A DNA stretch of 64,000 bases from Pelobates cultripes (lineage: Eukaryota; Chordata; Amphibia; Anura; Pelobatidae). The notes below the pieces were generated by a model, which ran no database searches, was not told the DNA's origin, and saw nothing but the letters and a program-made list of their open reading frames with translations. Of the stretch, positions 1 to 10,300 are shown piece after piece. Each line of letters begins with the position of its first letter. Position 1 is the first letter of the stretch. The stretch spans positions 128,039,628 to 128,103,627 of the forward strand of contig OW240920.1 of assembly GCA_933207985.1 (NCBI GenBank), given 5' to 3'. Position numbers and translations under genes: made by a program.

Positions 1-164
1 GAAATCAGGCTGTGGAATAAAGATATGTAAGGATCAGATAGGCTTGCAATAAAGCTGATGGAGGGGATATGTATCTAGGCACAGAGATAAAGGGATAATT
101 ATTCAAATAAAAACAAACATATCAATAAAAGTTCAATAAAAGTTCAGAAAATAAATACAAAAAA

Positions 165-278
165 CTAGCTTTATTAGATTGGCTCTCAGTGTGAGAACTC
201 TGCTAGACCATAAATTTTATAAAGTCTGCTAAATAGAGAAAAATCTACCCCAGTAAATAATGTAACCTGTACAGTTAA
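165..278. repeat. Left arm of inverted repeat flanking Penelope-like element
   Basis: This stretch reappears in reverse complement at 5274-5387 with roughly 90% identity by eye over about 113 bases. Shared words include GAGAACTCTGCTAGACCATA and the AACCTGTACAGTT end. The two arms enclose the - strand reverse transcriptase fragment. Penelope-like elements are known to carry terminal repeats in direct or inverted order, so these are probably its pseudo-LTR pieces (inference). Confidence 0.7.
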
Positions 279-740
279 TAGATACTAGTAGCTTGCATTA
301 AGGACTAATGTCCAAAAGAGCAGAGTAAAAACTGCTAATCCCAAAGAAAAATAATTTATATCATCCAATCAAGATTATTAATCCAACCTGTTCCTCTGGT
401 ATCTAGAGACATATTAATGTATGGTAGAAGGTAAGGTACCAAATACACCTAGATAGAAAATTGGAGTATATGAATCTATAACCTTAATATATATCTGGGA
501 GACAACTACTAGCAAAGTATGAGGTAGAGAAGAAAATGATAACAGTAGGTCTAATGCCAGAAAAAAGGAACTGGCAGTAATTAAATTAAATAGCCTCTCT
601 CCCTTCAAAACTAGCTAGATAGACATAGGAGCAAAGAGTAATAAGAAAGATTATAGATTATAGTGCTCATCGAACAAACGTGCTTTAAAAAAACAAACAA
701 ATGTGCTGTGCCCAATGCCCATAACCCACGGAGAAGAACG

Positions 741-785
741 CCCGACGCGGGTTTCGGTGCAATGCTAAGCGCACCTTCGTCAGGG
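741..785 (-). ncRNA. Hammerhead-ribozyme-like motif next to the Penelope-like element
   Basis: Read on the - strand the order is CTGACGA (777-783), a 5-bp stem II made of GGTGC and GCACC (771-775 and 756-760) with a 10-base loop, then GAAA (752-755), a very short stem III and a GTC triplet (744-746). This is the conserved hammerhead core CUGANGA...GAAA...NUH. Stem I is weak: about two G-C pairs plus a G-U. Penelope-like elements are known to carry minimal hammerheads, and the orientation matches the RT fragment at 1904-2536. It may be degenerate and inactive. Confidence 0.45.
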
Positions 786-1903
786 AAAAGCAGTGTAATG
801 GCCAAGATCTCTATTATATACACAAAAGGTCCCAAATTAATTCATACGTGATCCACCAATGAACTGACTGGCTATCACACAGCAATTGACTTCCAATTCA
901 TCCCAGATGCTTGTGTGATGACATTTCTTGCCTAACGTTACCATTGATTTTCGGCAGAAGGTGGGAGGGGTATTCCAATCCCTCCCCACGTGGTACGCAT
1001 AGCCGTCAAAGCCTCCAACAGAGAGGCGGGGCGTGGGTCACCAGGGTGAAAGTGCCGACCCATCTTAGCGAGCCGCACTTAGTAGCTGCAAGTGGGCGGT
1101 GCTTGTAAATACGGAGTTCAACTTCCATCACTCCAAATTCACCTATATCGGCAAGAGTGGGAGGGGTTTGTTATCTCTAGGTATTATTCTACGAGTAAGA
1201 TGTATTCATACAACGTATGTTATAACATACGTAATTCAAGTAAGGTGATTCAGACATCAATCATCCAACTTGTTAAAAAACCAAGCGGCTAAGTTAAATT
1301 AAATAGGAATCAAATATGAATTCGGAGAGCTTCATAAAACTCGGTGTAGTACTTTGATGTATTAACCCCATAGACACAATGTAACTCTTAGATATAGTGC
1401 CCACAGCCAACCTCATTAGATATTTAGTAGCAATGTATACCTAGCTACAGTGGTAAAAAAAAGTATATCTAGCAAGAAAGATATCTTTATATAGGGGGTC
1501 ATGAGCCATGCTATAAAGGATAGAAGATATGGTGCCCATTGGTCTATAATGAGTCAGGTCTATGTTAAATGGTCCCGGAGAATGATTATTGTGTGATGGC
1601 GAAATAAAACATACGTTAAGGGGACAGTGGATAGTGTAACCATATGAACCAAGCACTACTATGTATTCATAGTTCAGTAATATGCTGGGGGCCAAGTATC
1701 TATTGGACCAACTGAATACATATTAGGTAGTGAAGATATATATTGGTATCGACAGGTACTCTTTATAAATGATACAATAAACTAACAGTGTTTGTTTGCT
1801 AGGTGTCTTTTCGATCATAAGCTCTTTCCGGTGAGATATAATTGCACGTTATAGGCCGCCTTAAGACATCTATTTGGATACCTCTTACTTCTAAACTGGT
1901 CCT

Positions 1904-2536
1904 TTAGTATCTACACCTTCTGTTTAAAATGATCCAATGTGGAACAATTTCGTTGAAGGCGCAAATATTTTCCCACTGGTATACCTTTTTTAAAGGCCGT
2001 GGATGATAACTCTCCCAGTTGAAGAAGTTGTTAGTTGATGTGGGTTTCCTAAATAGTGTAGTTGATATACACCCCTCGTTAGTAATCATGATTGTGATGT
2101 CCAGGAAATGTAACGTCTTCCCGCCTATTTCAAAGGTCAGTCTAAGGTTTATATTGTTGTTATTAAGTGCATCAACAAATTCCTTAAAAAGTTCCACGGT
2201 ATCTGTCCAAACTATCAAGATATCGTCAATGTATCTTTTCCATAATTTGACATGCCTGATGTAGCTCTCAAAGTTGGCCCCAAATACTGTGATCTTTTCC
2301 CACCAACCCAGGTGGAAGTTGGCATATGAGGGGGCACAAGCCGTCCCCATAGTTGTCCCTCTCACCTGGTGGTAGTACTTCCCTTGGAAGTTAAAATAGT
2401 TATGCGTAAGGATAAAGTGCATCAATTCCTGGCCAAATTGGTTAGGTCTATAGGACACTGACGGGCGTGTATCTAGGAAGGCTTTCAGATGGTCAAGACC
2501 TACTTGATGTGGGATTGAACTATATAGACTCTCCAC
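1904..2536 (-). pseudogene. Penelope-like reverse transcriptase fragment
   Basis: An open stretch of 210 codons contains the RT block GTTMGTACAPSYANFHLGWW, the catalytic box YIDD, and the block HFLDITI followed by TTLFRKPT and a YHPR motif. This order (GT-MG-APSYAN, YIDD, FLD, KPT, HP) fits the Penelope-like RT family rather than LINE or retroviral RTs. The segment upstream (2537-2996) shows further homologous words such as NVVVMDKTEY, but with stops and shifts. The C-terminal endonuclease is not recognisable. The copy is an inactive remnant. Confidence 0.65.
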
Positions 2537-2996
2537 ATCAAGACTACATAGGACTGCATTATCGGGAAATTGTATCCCACCTAGGGTATTAAGAGTGTGT
2601 TTAGTATCTCTTTAATATGAGAGAAGCCCCATGACTGTTTTTATGAGGATCTGGTCAACATAGACATTTATAGTCAGATTAGGTCTACCCAAAACAATTG
2701 GTCTACCAGTAAGTAAAGGCTGCTGTTTATGTACTTTTGATAGTGAGTAGAATGTAGCAGTCATGGCGTTATTTATGAACATAAAGTTGTGTGTTCATAT
2801 TCAAAGATGAACAGGATATTGCCTCATAAGGCAGGATATTGCCTCATAAGGATATTGCCTCATCCAAGATGTTTCAGTTCCGACAGGTACTTTCTAGTGG
2901 GATCTCCCTTTAACACTTCGTATGTATCTCTATCCTCTCTAAGTCATTGTACCATAGAGATGTATTCTGTTTTATCCATAACTACAACATTACCAC

Positions 2997-4845
2997 CAGG
3001 GCCGTCTATAATATGATTAGGACCCTGGGCAATGCATTTTCTTGGGCCCCATGGGCCCTGTCCCTGCCACTGCCTCACCCCCCAATTACGTCCAACCCGC
3101 AATCACACTGACAGACGTACTGGCACATACACACACACAGACAGACATTAAAACATTCACAGATACATACTGACACACACAGTCACTACACACAAATATA
3201 TACTGGCAGACATACTGACACACACACAGACATACATACATACACAGACACATACATTAACAGATATACTGACACACACACAAACACATACACTGACAGA
3301 TATACTAAAACACACAGACACATACACTGACAGACACATTGACACACACACACAGGCATACTGACATACACACTGACACACACACACAGGCATACTGACA
3401 TATACACAGACAGACGTAATGGCTGATACAGACAGACATTAAAACATTCACAGATATATACTGACACACACATACACTGACATACAAATATATCCTGGCA
3501 GACATACTGACACACACACACACAGACATACATACATACACACACAGACACATACACTGACAGACATACTGACTGATACACACCCAGACATACTTACATA
3601 CACACACAGACATACTGACACACAAAGACATGCTGACACACACACACAGACATACTGACATACACACAGACGTACTGGCACATACACACAGACAGACATT
3701 AAAACATTCACAGATACATACTGACACACACATACACTGACACACAAATATATCCTGGCAGACATACTGACACACACGTACACACACACACACACACATA
3801 CACACAGACATACCGACACACACACACACACACACACTGACATACAGACACACACACAGACATACTGGCATACACACACAGACGTACTGACACACACACA
3901 ACACACACACACACACAGACACACACCACAGACACACACACACACACAGACATACTGCGCACACACACAGACACACACACACACACACGAACATACTGGC
4001 ATACACACACCAGACACACACACAGACATACTGACACACAGCACACACACACACAGACTGACACAGACCACACAGCATACACACACAGAAATACTGGCAT
4101 ACACACACGCGACACACACACACATACACACACAGACATACTGGCATACACACAGACATACTGGCATACACACACAGACATACTGGCATACACACACAGA
4201 CATACTGACACACACACACACAGACATACTGGCATACACACCCAGACGTACTGGCATACACAGACATACTGACATACACAGACATACTGACACACACAGA
4301 CATACTGGCATACACACAGACACACACACACACAGACATACTGGCATACACACAGACATACACACACACACACACACAAACATACTGACACACACACACA
4401 CACAGACCTACTGACATACATTTAGCCACCCTCCAGGTTCTTACCTTTTCCTGGAGGGTGGTTTGCCTGGTCCAGTGGCAGGCTGAGGCAGATGGGAGTT
4501 CTCCTCTAGAACTCCCCTCCTCCCTGCCTTCCTCCTCCAGCGCGGCTATCTCCGGTGGGAGGAAGTGACGTCACTTCCTCCCAGCCGGCTGTAGAACCGG
4601 AAGAGGGGCCCGGTCGCGCTGTTTAAACGCCACAGCGCCCGACCGGGCCCCTGCTGACACATGCTCCCCGGGTGGCCCTTAGTGCATGGGCCACCCGGGG
4701 AGCCTCATCAGTGTGCGGGAGCCACACCGCCCGGTCCACAGGGGCTGCGCAAATCGCGGGGCCCACAGAGCAGCTGCTCTGGGCCCCCAGGAGCAACTGG
4801 GCCCAGGGCAGCTGCCCCGTTTGCCCCGCGTTAAAGACGGCCCTG
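2997..4845. mobile_element. Non-autonomous hAT element inserted in the Penelope-like RT
   Basis: The ends are perfect 11-bp inverted repeats, CAGGGCCGTCT at 2997 and AGACGGCCCTG ending at 4845. They are flanked by an exact 8-bp target duplication, ATTACCAC (2989-2996 and 4846-4853), the hAT signature. There is no transposase frame. The interior is mostly an AC-rich array (about 3120-4420) followed by GC-rich sequence. The host sequence rejoins cleanly when the element is ignored, so the insertion postdates the Penelope-like copy. Confidence 0.85.
3120..4420. repeat. AC-rich imperfect array (ACACAGACATACTG units)
   Basis: About 1.3 kb of interrupted (AC)n with recurring ACACACAGACATACTGGCAT words. 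It gives long Cys/Val/Ser-rich open frames on the - strand that have no coding value. It lies inside the hAT element at 2997-4845. Confidence 0.9.
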
Positions 4846-5273
4846 ATTACCACCTTTGTCAGAAGGTTTAACAATGAGAGCATCCATCTCCTTAAGTTGT
4901 TTAATTGATGTTTGTTCTTCTGTATTGTGGTGGAGGTCGGGATTGACTCCTTCTTTGGGGTGGCTACATTGTCCTCCATGTTTGGGTGACCTAAAAAAGA
5001 CACCCCTCTTTTGAGGATACTTCTAGTGTTTCTTTCAGAGATGTTAGACGTACCTTTCCTGTTTGAGTCAGATTCTGAACTGCTCGTCTCGTATTCAGAC
5101 GTCGAGATCGGTTCAGAGAAACTTTTCCTGGTTCTCTCGTTTCTCCTGTATATGAGTCTTTGCTATCTCTTATACATTTTGAATGTTTACGCGTTTTAAT
5201 ATTGTATTGAAACTTATCTAGATTAGTCTTTAGCTTAGTTTCTAATGATTCGAAATTAGAGTAGTTCTTGAAT

Positions 5274-5387
5274 TTTAACTGTACAGGTTATATTGTTTAC
5301 CGGGATAGACTTTTCTCTATTTAGCAGACTTTATAAAATATATGGTCTAGCAGAGTTCTCACACTGAGATCCAATCTAATAAAGCTA
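5274..5387. repeat. Right arm of inverted repeat flanking Penelope-like element
   Basis: This is the reverse complement of 165-278, with a handful of mismatches (for example GATCC against GGCTC). It marks the 5' side of the - strand Penelope-like element. Confidence 0.7.
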
Positions 5388-5576
5388 TTTTTAAAAATGT
5401 TTTTATCTTAACTCTGCCTGGATACAGTTATCTTGAGCTGCTACATATTTTGTAGACTTAGGAGCATACCTTACTAGGTTGTTGTTTATTAGTTTTTTTT
5501 TTGGTGAATACTACTTTAAGTCAAGACTTTGATATTATTACTTATTACGAACACGACTACTTTCATATACAGGTGA

Positions 5577-5616
5577 TACAGTGATTTTCACTTTTTCTTC
5601 TGGTGAGAATCACTGT
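5577..5616. other. Hairpin-forming inverted repeat
   Basis: ACAGTGATTTTCAC and GTGAGAATCACTGT face each other across about a dozen bases, with 13 of 14 positions pairing. It lies just outside the Penelope-like element. No function can be assigned. From 5617 to 6024 nothing further is recognised. Confidence 0.5.
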
Positions 5617-6024
5617 ACATACTTTCCATTTATCTAGCTTATATTAGGGTTAAGCCCTGAGAGACCCCTGGAGTCTCATTTAGGTGCCAAGGATAACCGG
5701 TTTAACCTGGACGCTTTCTGTTTAGTTCACAGGAAGGACCGATAGGTTATCCTGTATTTGTCTGTATGTTCTACCCAAATCCAAACAACCTCTCTGCTCT
5801 ATACCTGCCTCATAACACCACTCTGGACTGCCTCAAAATAATTACATGGTGTTATTTTCCTGTTTAAGCAAACCTTAGTCCTAAAGGGGGCTTATTAACT
5901 CAAGTTCTATTTTTCCTGCAACCTTATTATTTTGTCTAATTTGTCCTTCTATGTAAACTATACTTTTAAATCTATAGGTTTTCTTATTTTTTACTTCCAT
6001 TTCTGATTGTATTCTATTTGAGGC

Positions 6025-6111
6025 CAGTGGCGTACATACCGGGGTTGCGGCTGCGACAGGGCCCGGCCCACCAGGAGGCCCGACCGCCCTGTGACCCGTT
6101 ATGTACGCCTG
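6025..6111. mobile_element. Short MITE-like fragment (CAGTGGCGTACATACC end)
   Basis: It starts CAGTGGCGTACATACCG and ends CGTTATGTACGCCTG, imperfect inverted ends with GC-rich sequence between. The same start occurs at 7164. The boundaries and family are uncertain. The following 280 bases are GC-rich repeat-like sequence running into a GT array. Confidence 0.35.
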
Positions 6112-6395
6112 TGTGGCCACCTCAGGGTCCACCAAGGCTGGCCCTGGTGTTACCGGGCGGCCGGTCCTGCAGGTGCGCGAGGGAGCACTCTCCCCTAAGC
6201 GCTCTCTGTCCAGCTCCCTAGCGCTCCGCACTGATGCCAGAGCCGGAATATGACGTCATATTTCGGCTCCAACATGAGTAAGCGGCGCGCAAGGGAGCTG
6301 AACAGGAGGATCTTAGTGCTCCCTCGCGCACCCACAGGACCGGCAACCCAGCAACACCACTGGACCCCAGGGAACCCCCTCAGCACTCCCAAAGA

Positions 6396-6793
6396 TATTT
6401 GTGTTAGTTTTTGTGTCAGTGTGTGTGTTACTGTGTGTGTGTCTGCTAGTGAGTGTATTAGTTTTTGTGTGTGTGTGCTAGTTTATGTGTGTCTGTTATT
6501 GAGTGTCAATGCGTGTGTTAGTTTGTGTGTCAGTGAGTGTGTGTGTGTCAGTGAGTGTGTTACTGTGTGTGTCTGTTACTGAGTGTGTTAGTTTGTGTGT
6601 GTCTGTTAGTGAGTCTGTTTGAGGTCTGTTAGTGAGTGTGTGTTTGTCAGTGAGAGTGTATGTTTTGTAAGTGAGTTTGTATGTGTGTCTGTCTGTGAGT
6701 GAGTGTGTATGTATGTCGCCGAGTGTCTCTGTCAGTAAATGTGTGTGTCTGTTAGCTAGTGTGTATCCATCTGTTCATGAGAGTGTGTGTGTT
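6396..6793. repeat. GT-rich array (GTGTGTCAGTGAGT words)
   Basis: Imperfect (TG)n with recurring TGTTAGTGAGTGTGT words. It directly abuts the truncated TTAA-type MITE at 6794. Confidence 0.8.
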
Positions 6794-7144
6794 TAAAACC
6801 CCTTCAGCACTTACCTTTCTCCAGGGACTCCCTTGGCGCTGGGGATCCCTCCACCCCGATCCGCCTCTCACCTCCAAATGCGCATGCACGGCAAGAGCCG
6901 TACGCGCATTCAAACCACCTATAGGAAAGCATTACTCAATTTGATTTTCACAGTGAGAATTGCGGAAGTGCCTCTGGCGGCTGTCAGTGAGACAGCCACT
7001 AGAGGCTGGATTAACCTTCAGTGAAACATAGCAGTTTCTCTGAAACTGCTATGTTTTCAGCTGCAGGGTCAAAACTAGAGGGACCTGGCACCCAGACCAC
7101 TTCATTGAGCTGATGTGATCTGGGTGTCAGTTGTGGTCCTTTAA
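6794..7144. mobile_element. 5'-truncated copy of a TTAA-type MITE
   Basis: It shares long stretches with the element at 47944-48373. Examples are GATTTTCACAGTGAGAA, the module ending GAGACAGCCAC, AGTTTCTCTGAAACTGCTAT and a right end GTGGTCCTTTAA. The left terminal repeat is missing; its place is taken by the GT array. It is a remnant of the same non-autonomous family. Confidence 0.7.
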
Positions 7145-7163
7145 CTGTGTGTGTATCTGCATG

Positions 7164-7327
7164 CACTGGCGTACATACCGCGGTCGCAAGGGTCGCAGCC
7201 CTGCGAACCCTGCGACCAGGTGCCCGCCGCCATGTGTCGCGGCCCTGGCCCGTGAAGAGTAAGCGTGGAGGTGGAGGCACGGATCAATTTTTGCACCTGG
7301 GCCCCATGGCTCGTGCGTACGCCACTG
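7164..7327. mobile_element. Short MITE with CACTGGCGTAC/GTACGCCACTG ends
   Basis: The inverted ends are about 12 of 15 complementary and enclose 135 bases of GC-rich sequence. It is related at its start to 6025. No coding capacity. Confidence 0.5.
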
Positions 7328-8854
7328 TTTGAGGAATATTGCCTAACTCCTGTTTTTGGTATACCTTAACTTTCTTGCCTATAATTTCTTATAGGATATT
7401 CTTAATTCTCCAACCTATAACTTCATATATAGGTTTACCTGTTATCCTATTTCTACTTCGACCCTGTTGTCTAAACCCTTTATTTTCATAACCTAGTTAT
7501 CCTAAACTGTAAATTCAATTATTCAGATCGGTTTGCTGTCTTTCCTATTATTTCCATATTTCAATATATTGGATATACTTTTTTTTTATAATGTCCAAAT
7601 CCAGCAATAAAGATCCTGATGTTAACCCTGGCAATCGTCTCCTACCTGACCTGCACAGGAATATGACAGCTGCAAATCGAAAAAGGCAAAAGCCGATAAG
7701 GGTCCCACAAGCGAAGAAATAGGGCATCTTCTCCGTGGAGCCCAACAGACACGTTGCTGAAATCTGCACCGCCAGCTCCGGGGGATTAATACCCAGTGAT
7801 TGCTGCCCTCCTGAAATCCATGCTGGCAGAACTAGCTTCCCAACCACGCTGTATATTTTGTTCCTTTGTGCATTATTGGAATGTATGCAGAAAACGGGTT
7901 ATACGAGTTTGTGCTGAAATAGCACTGTCTGCCTATTGCGCCCATAGTTGGCTGGCCTGTATGTTTGACATGCATTCACGTCAGGCTTACCTTCCAATTC
8001 TTCGGGAAGACCAGCCTACTTCCCAAGCTGGTCATCCCCTTTGAGCAATTCCAGTTACGTGATTCGCATCACTGTCCCACCTCCTTTTACCTTGTCCACT
8101 GACGTTCCACTTCACAAAATGGGTTGGGTGGTATGACTATTGTTGAGCGATAAAAGCAAGAACTTAGTTAATGGTATATATATCATTATAAATACATCCT
8201 GTGAGTTTCCCTCCAAACCATCTCCCCTAGATACATGACACTTGGTAGGTATGACTGTTTAGTGTGTTCCGTCAATAAGATTCTGTAATTAGGCCCACTG
8301 TAATCCCACTATGGACTCTTGATCCAGCCCTGACTAGAAAAAGGTGAGACTGATTTACTTGCGAGAAATATATCAATCATAATGTACATAATTACTTATT
8401 ATTATCCATTACTTCTTAAACCTACACCTATTTAATAATGAAGAGACGTACCAAGTCACAATAAATACCCACCATTCTAATAAATAGCAATGCTTATTAT
8501 CTGAGTATAAGTTTGTTTGCAGTTGTAATCTAAAACTAGCTCACTGTCATTGGAAGTTACAGAGTAAATGTATAACAAAATTCGTTATTCAGGTTAAAGA
8601 AAAATGGAGAAAAATGGAGAAAAGGGGAGACTGGGGAGTTTTGTTTTTTTCCACAGACGTTCCTTACATTTCCATATAAGTTCATTCTAATGAACAGAGT
8701 CCTAATATAGGTCTAAACAGCATATTGAAAGAACATCATACAACAACCAGTTAAATGAAGCTAAAATTGGAGGTATTTAGAGAGGGTGCAGCTGTTCTCA
8801 TTTCTTAAGACTCTTTTTCTCTGCTGAATACAAACTCAAACGTTTAGAAGGAAA
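7328..8854. other. Upstream region of ficolin gene 1
   Basis: No gene is recognised. A short open stretch beginning near 7591 could be the start of a LINE ORF1, but the evidence is too weak to annotate. From 8050 to 8854 the sequence is AT-rich and should hold the gene 1 promoter and 5' UTR. I see no convincing TATA box or other core promoter element. Confidence 0.5.
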
Positions 8855-8945
8855 ATGTGGATACAATACATCTCCAAGTGGTTTCCCATACCTACAGCAA
8901 TCTGCCTACTAACCGTACTAAGTCATGCTGAAGATGTATGTCCAG
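8855..8945 (+). CDS. FCN: Ficolin gene 1 exon 1 (start, signal peptide)
   Basis: The ATG at 8855 opens a 30-codon stretch with the hydrophobic core [12 protein letters not shown], a likely cleavage after HA, and then EDVCP. It ends in phase 1 before GTAAGT. The gene 2 first exon has the same layout and the same EDxCP ending, which supports this start. Confidence 0.9.
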
Positions 8946-10262
8946 GTAAGTCATTGAAAGTCAATCAAAGTTATTGATGACTCTAGCAAGATATATATTA
9001 TATATATACACATATATACTATTACAGGTTCTTCTACATTTTTCCCCATGCACGAAACTGCTTTATAATGTTTCTAACAATTATTTTATGGTCAGTTTCT
9101 TGTGCCCTAAATTTAAAATTCACTTTGAATTCTCACTTTAGTGAATAACCCTGTATATATCATAAGCGAATATTAAGCAATTTGTTTAAAACTTAAAGGA
9201 CTGGCATCAGAAATCTTGATTCCGATAGCTACTATAAAATATGGTGCTCACTACATCGACATTTGCCCAACACCACTTCCCTGCATCCGTCCTTCTTGGG
9301 TCCCTGTTGCTCTCAGTCCAATAATCTTGCTTAGCTCCCTTCTCTCTCTCTCATTTCTCCTGACTGATTGTTTTGTTAAATATGAAAAAAATTAATTCTT
9401 ACTGTATTTACATGAATTTTGTTGACTGTCGACAAATGCTTTTTTAGTGGGTCACAAAAGTTCTAGTTTATAGAATCAACTATGCAATTAGTGTACCTTC
9501 TAAGCAATTCTTTATAATAACAAATTACTAAACATCTGTCTACCTCCCTATACCTCCACCTACTCATCCTTCATCTCTATTTCAAATATTTAATTGCATT
9601 TATTAATCTTACCTTTAACGTCAGCTCAGCTTCACCATTACTCATTTTTGCAATGAGAAATGTACATGGTATCAGATTCTAGTCAAGGTCTCACATCTCA
9701 TTTCAGAGGAGAAAAGGCTGAGGGAAACAGGACACCTTTGAGCATTCATACTGATAACTCATAATACCACACATTTTAATAAACATATGAATACCAGAGT
9801 ACCAGAAAAAAAAACCTTTGATTTCGTATTCCAAATGTTCAACATCTTGGATTTATTCACAGATGTCAAAATTGTTGGAGTCGGAAACTCGGACAAGTTA
9901 ACTATACTTAGAGGATGTCCAGGTAGCCCAGGATCTCCTGGTTCTAAAGGGGACATTGGACCATTAGGAGAAAAAGGTGAGTTTGAATCTCAGACAGTAA
10001 GTGCAAACATTAATATATAGCGCTCCTGGAATTGTTACAGTCGCAATACAGAATAAGCTCTATAATTACTAATATACTGCTAAGCTTTTACTAGAGAATT
10101 TACAGAATTTATTTATTTTACTTGATTTGCCCTGAATTTAAAATAAATCATGGAGGAATATGTAAGAGATTTGGTTACACACTAAATTACAAATTATACT
10201 TTTAACATAAATGCAATATAAAATATATGCAATAATTTGATAATATATAAATGTATTTTATT

Positions 10263-10300
<38 letters not shown>

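Larger units (their letters stand above)
165..5387 (-). mobile_element. Decayed Penelope-like retroelement, interrupted by a hAT element
   Basis: On the - strand the region reads as a Penelope-like element. It has an upstream piece near 4846-5003 with a 'VKPSDKGG'-like N-terminal RT motif, then the RT core at 2536-1904, enclosed by inverted arms at 165-278 and 5274-5387. A hAT element at 2997-4845 splits the coding part; if it is ignored, the KPSDKGGN motif continues into the sequence below 2996. Stops and frameshifts are scattered between the pieces. No intact GIY-YIG endonuclease was recognised. The class call rests on motif order and recall of the family, not on a search. Confidence 0.6.

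Noticed and set aside
3157..4429. Very long Cys/Val/Ser-rich open frames
   Set aside because: Direct translation of an AC microsatellite; every strand and several frames are open for the same reason.
7548..7920. Possible LINE ORF1 or small gene start near 7591
   Set aside because: Only a short open stretch with weak resemblance; no second motif to support it.
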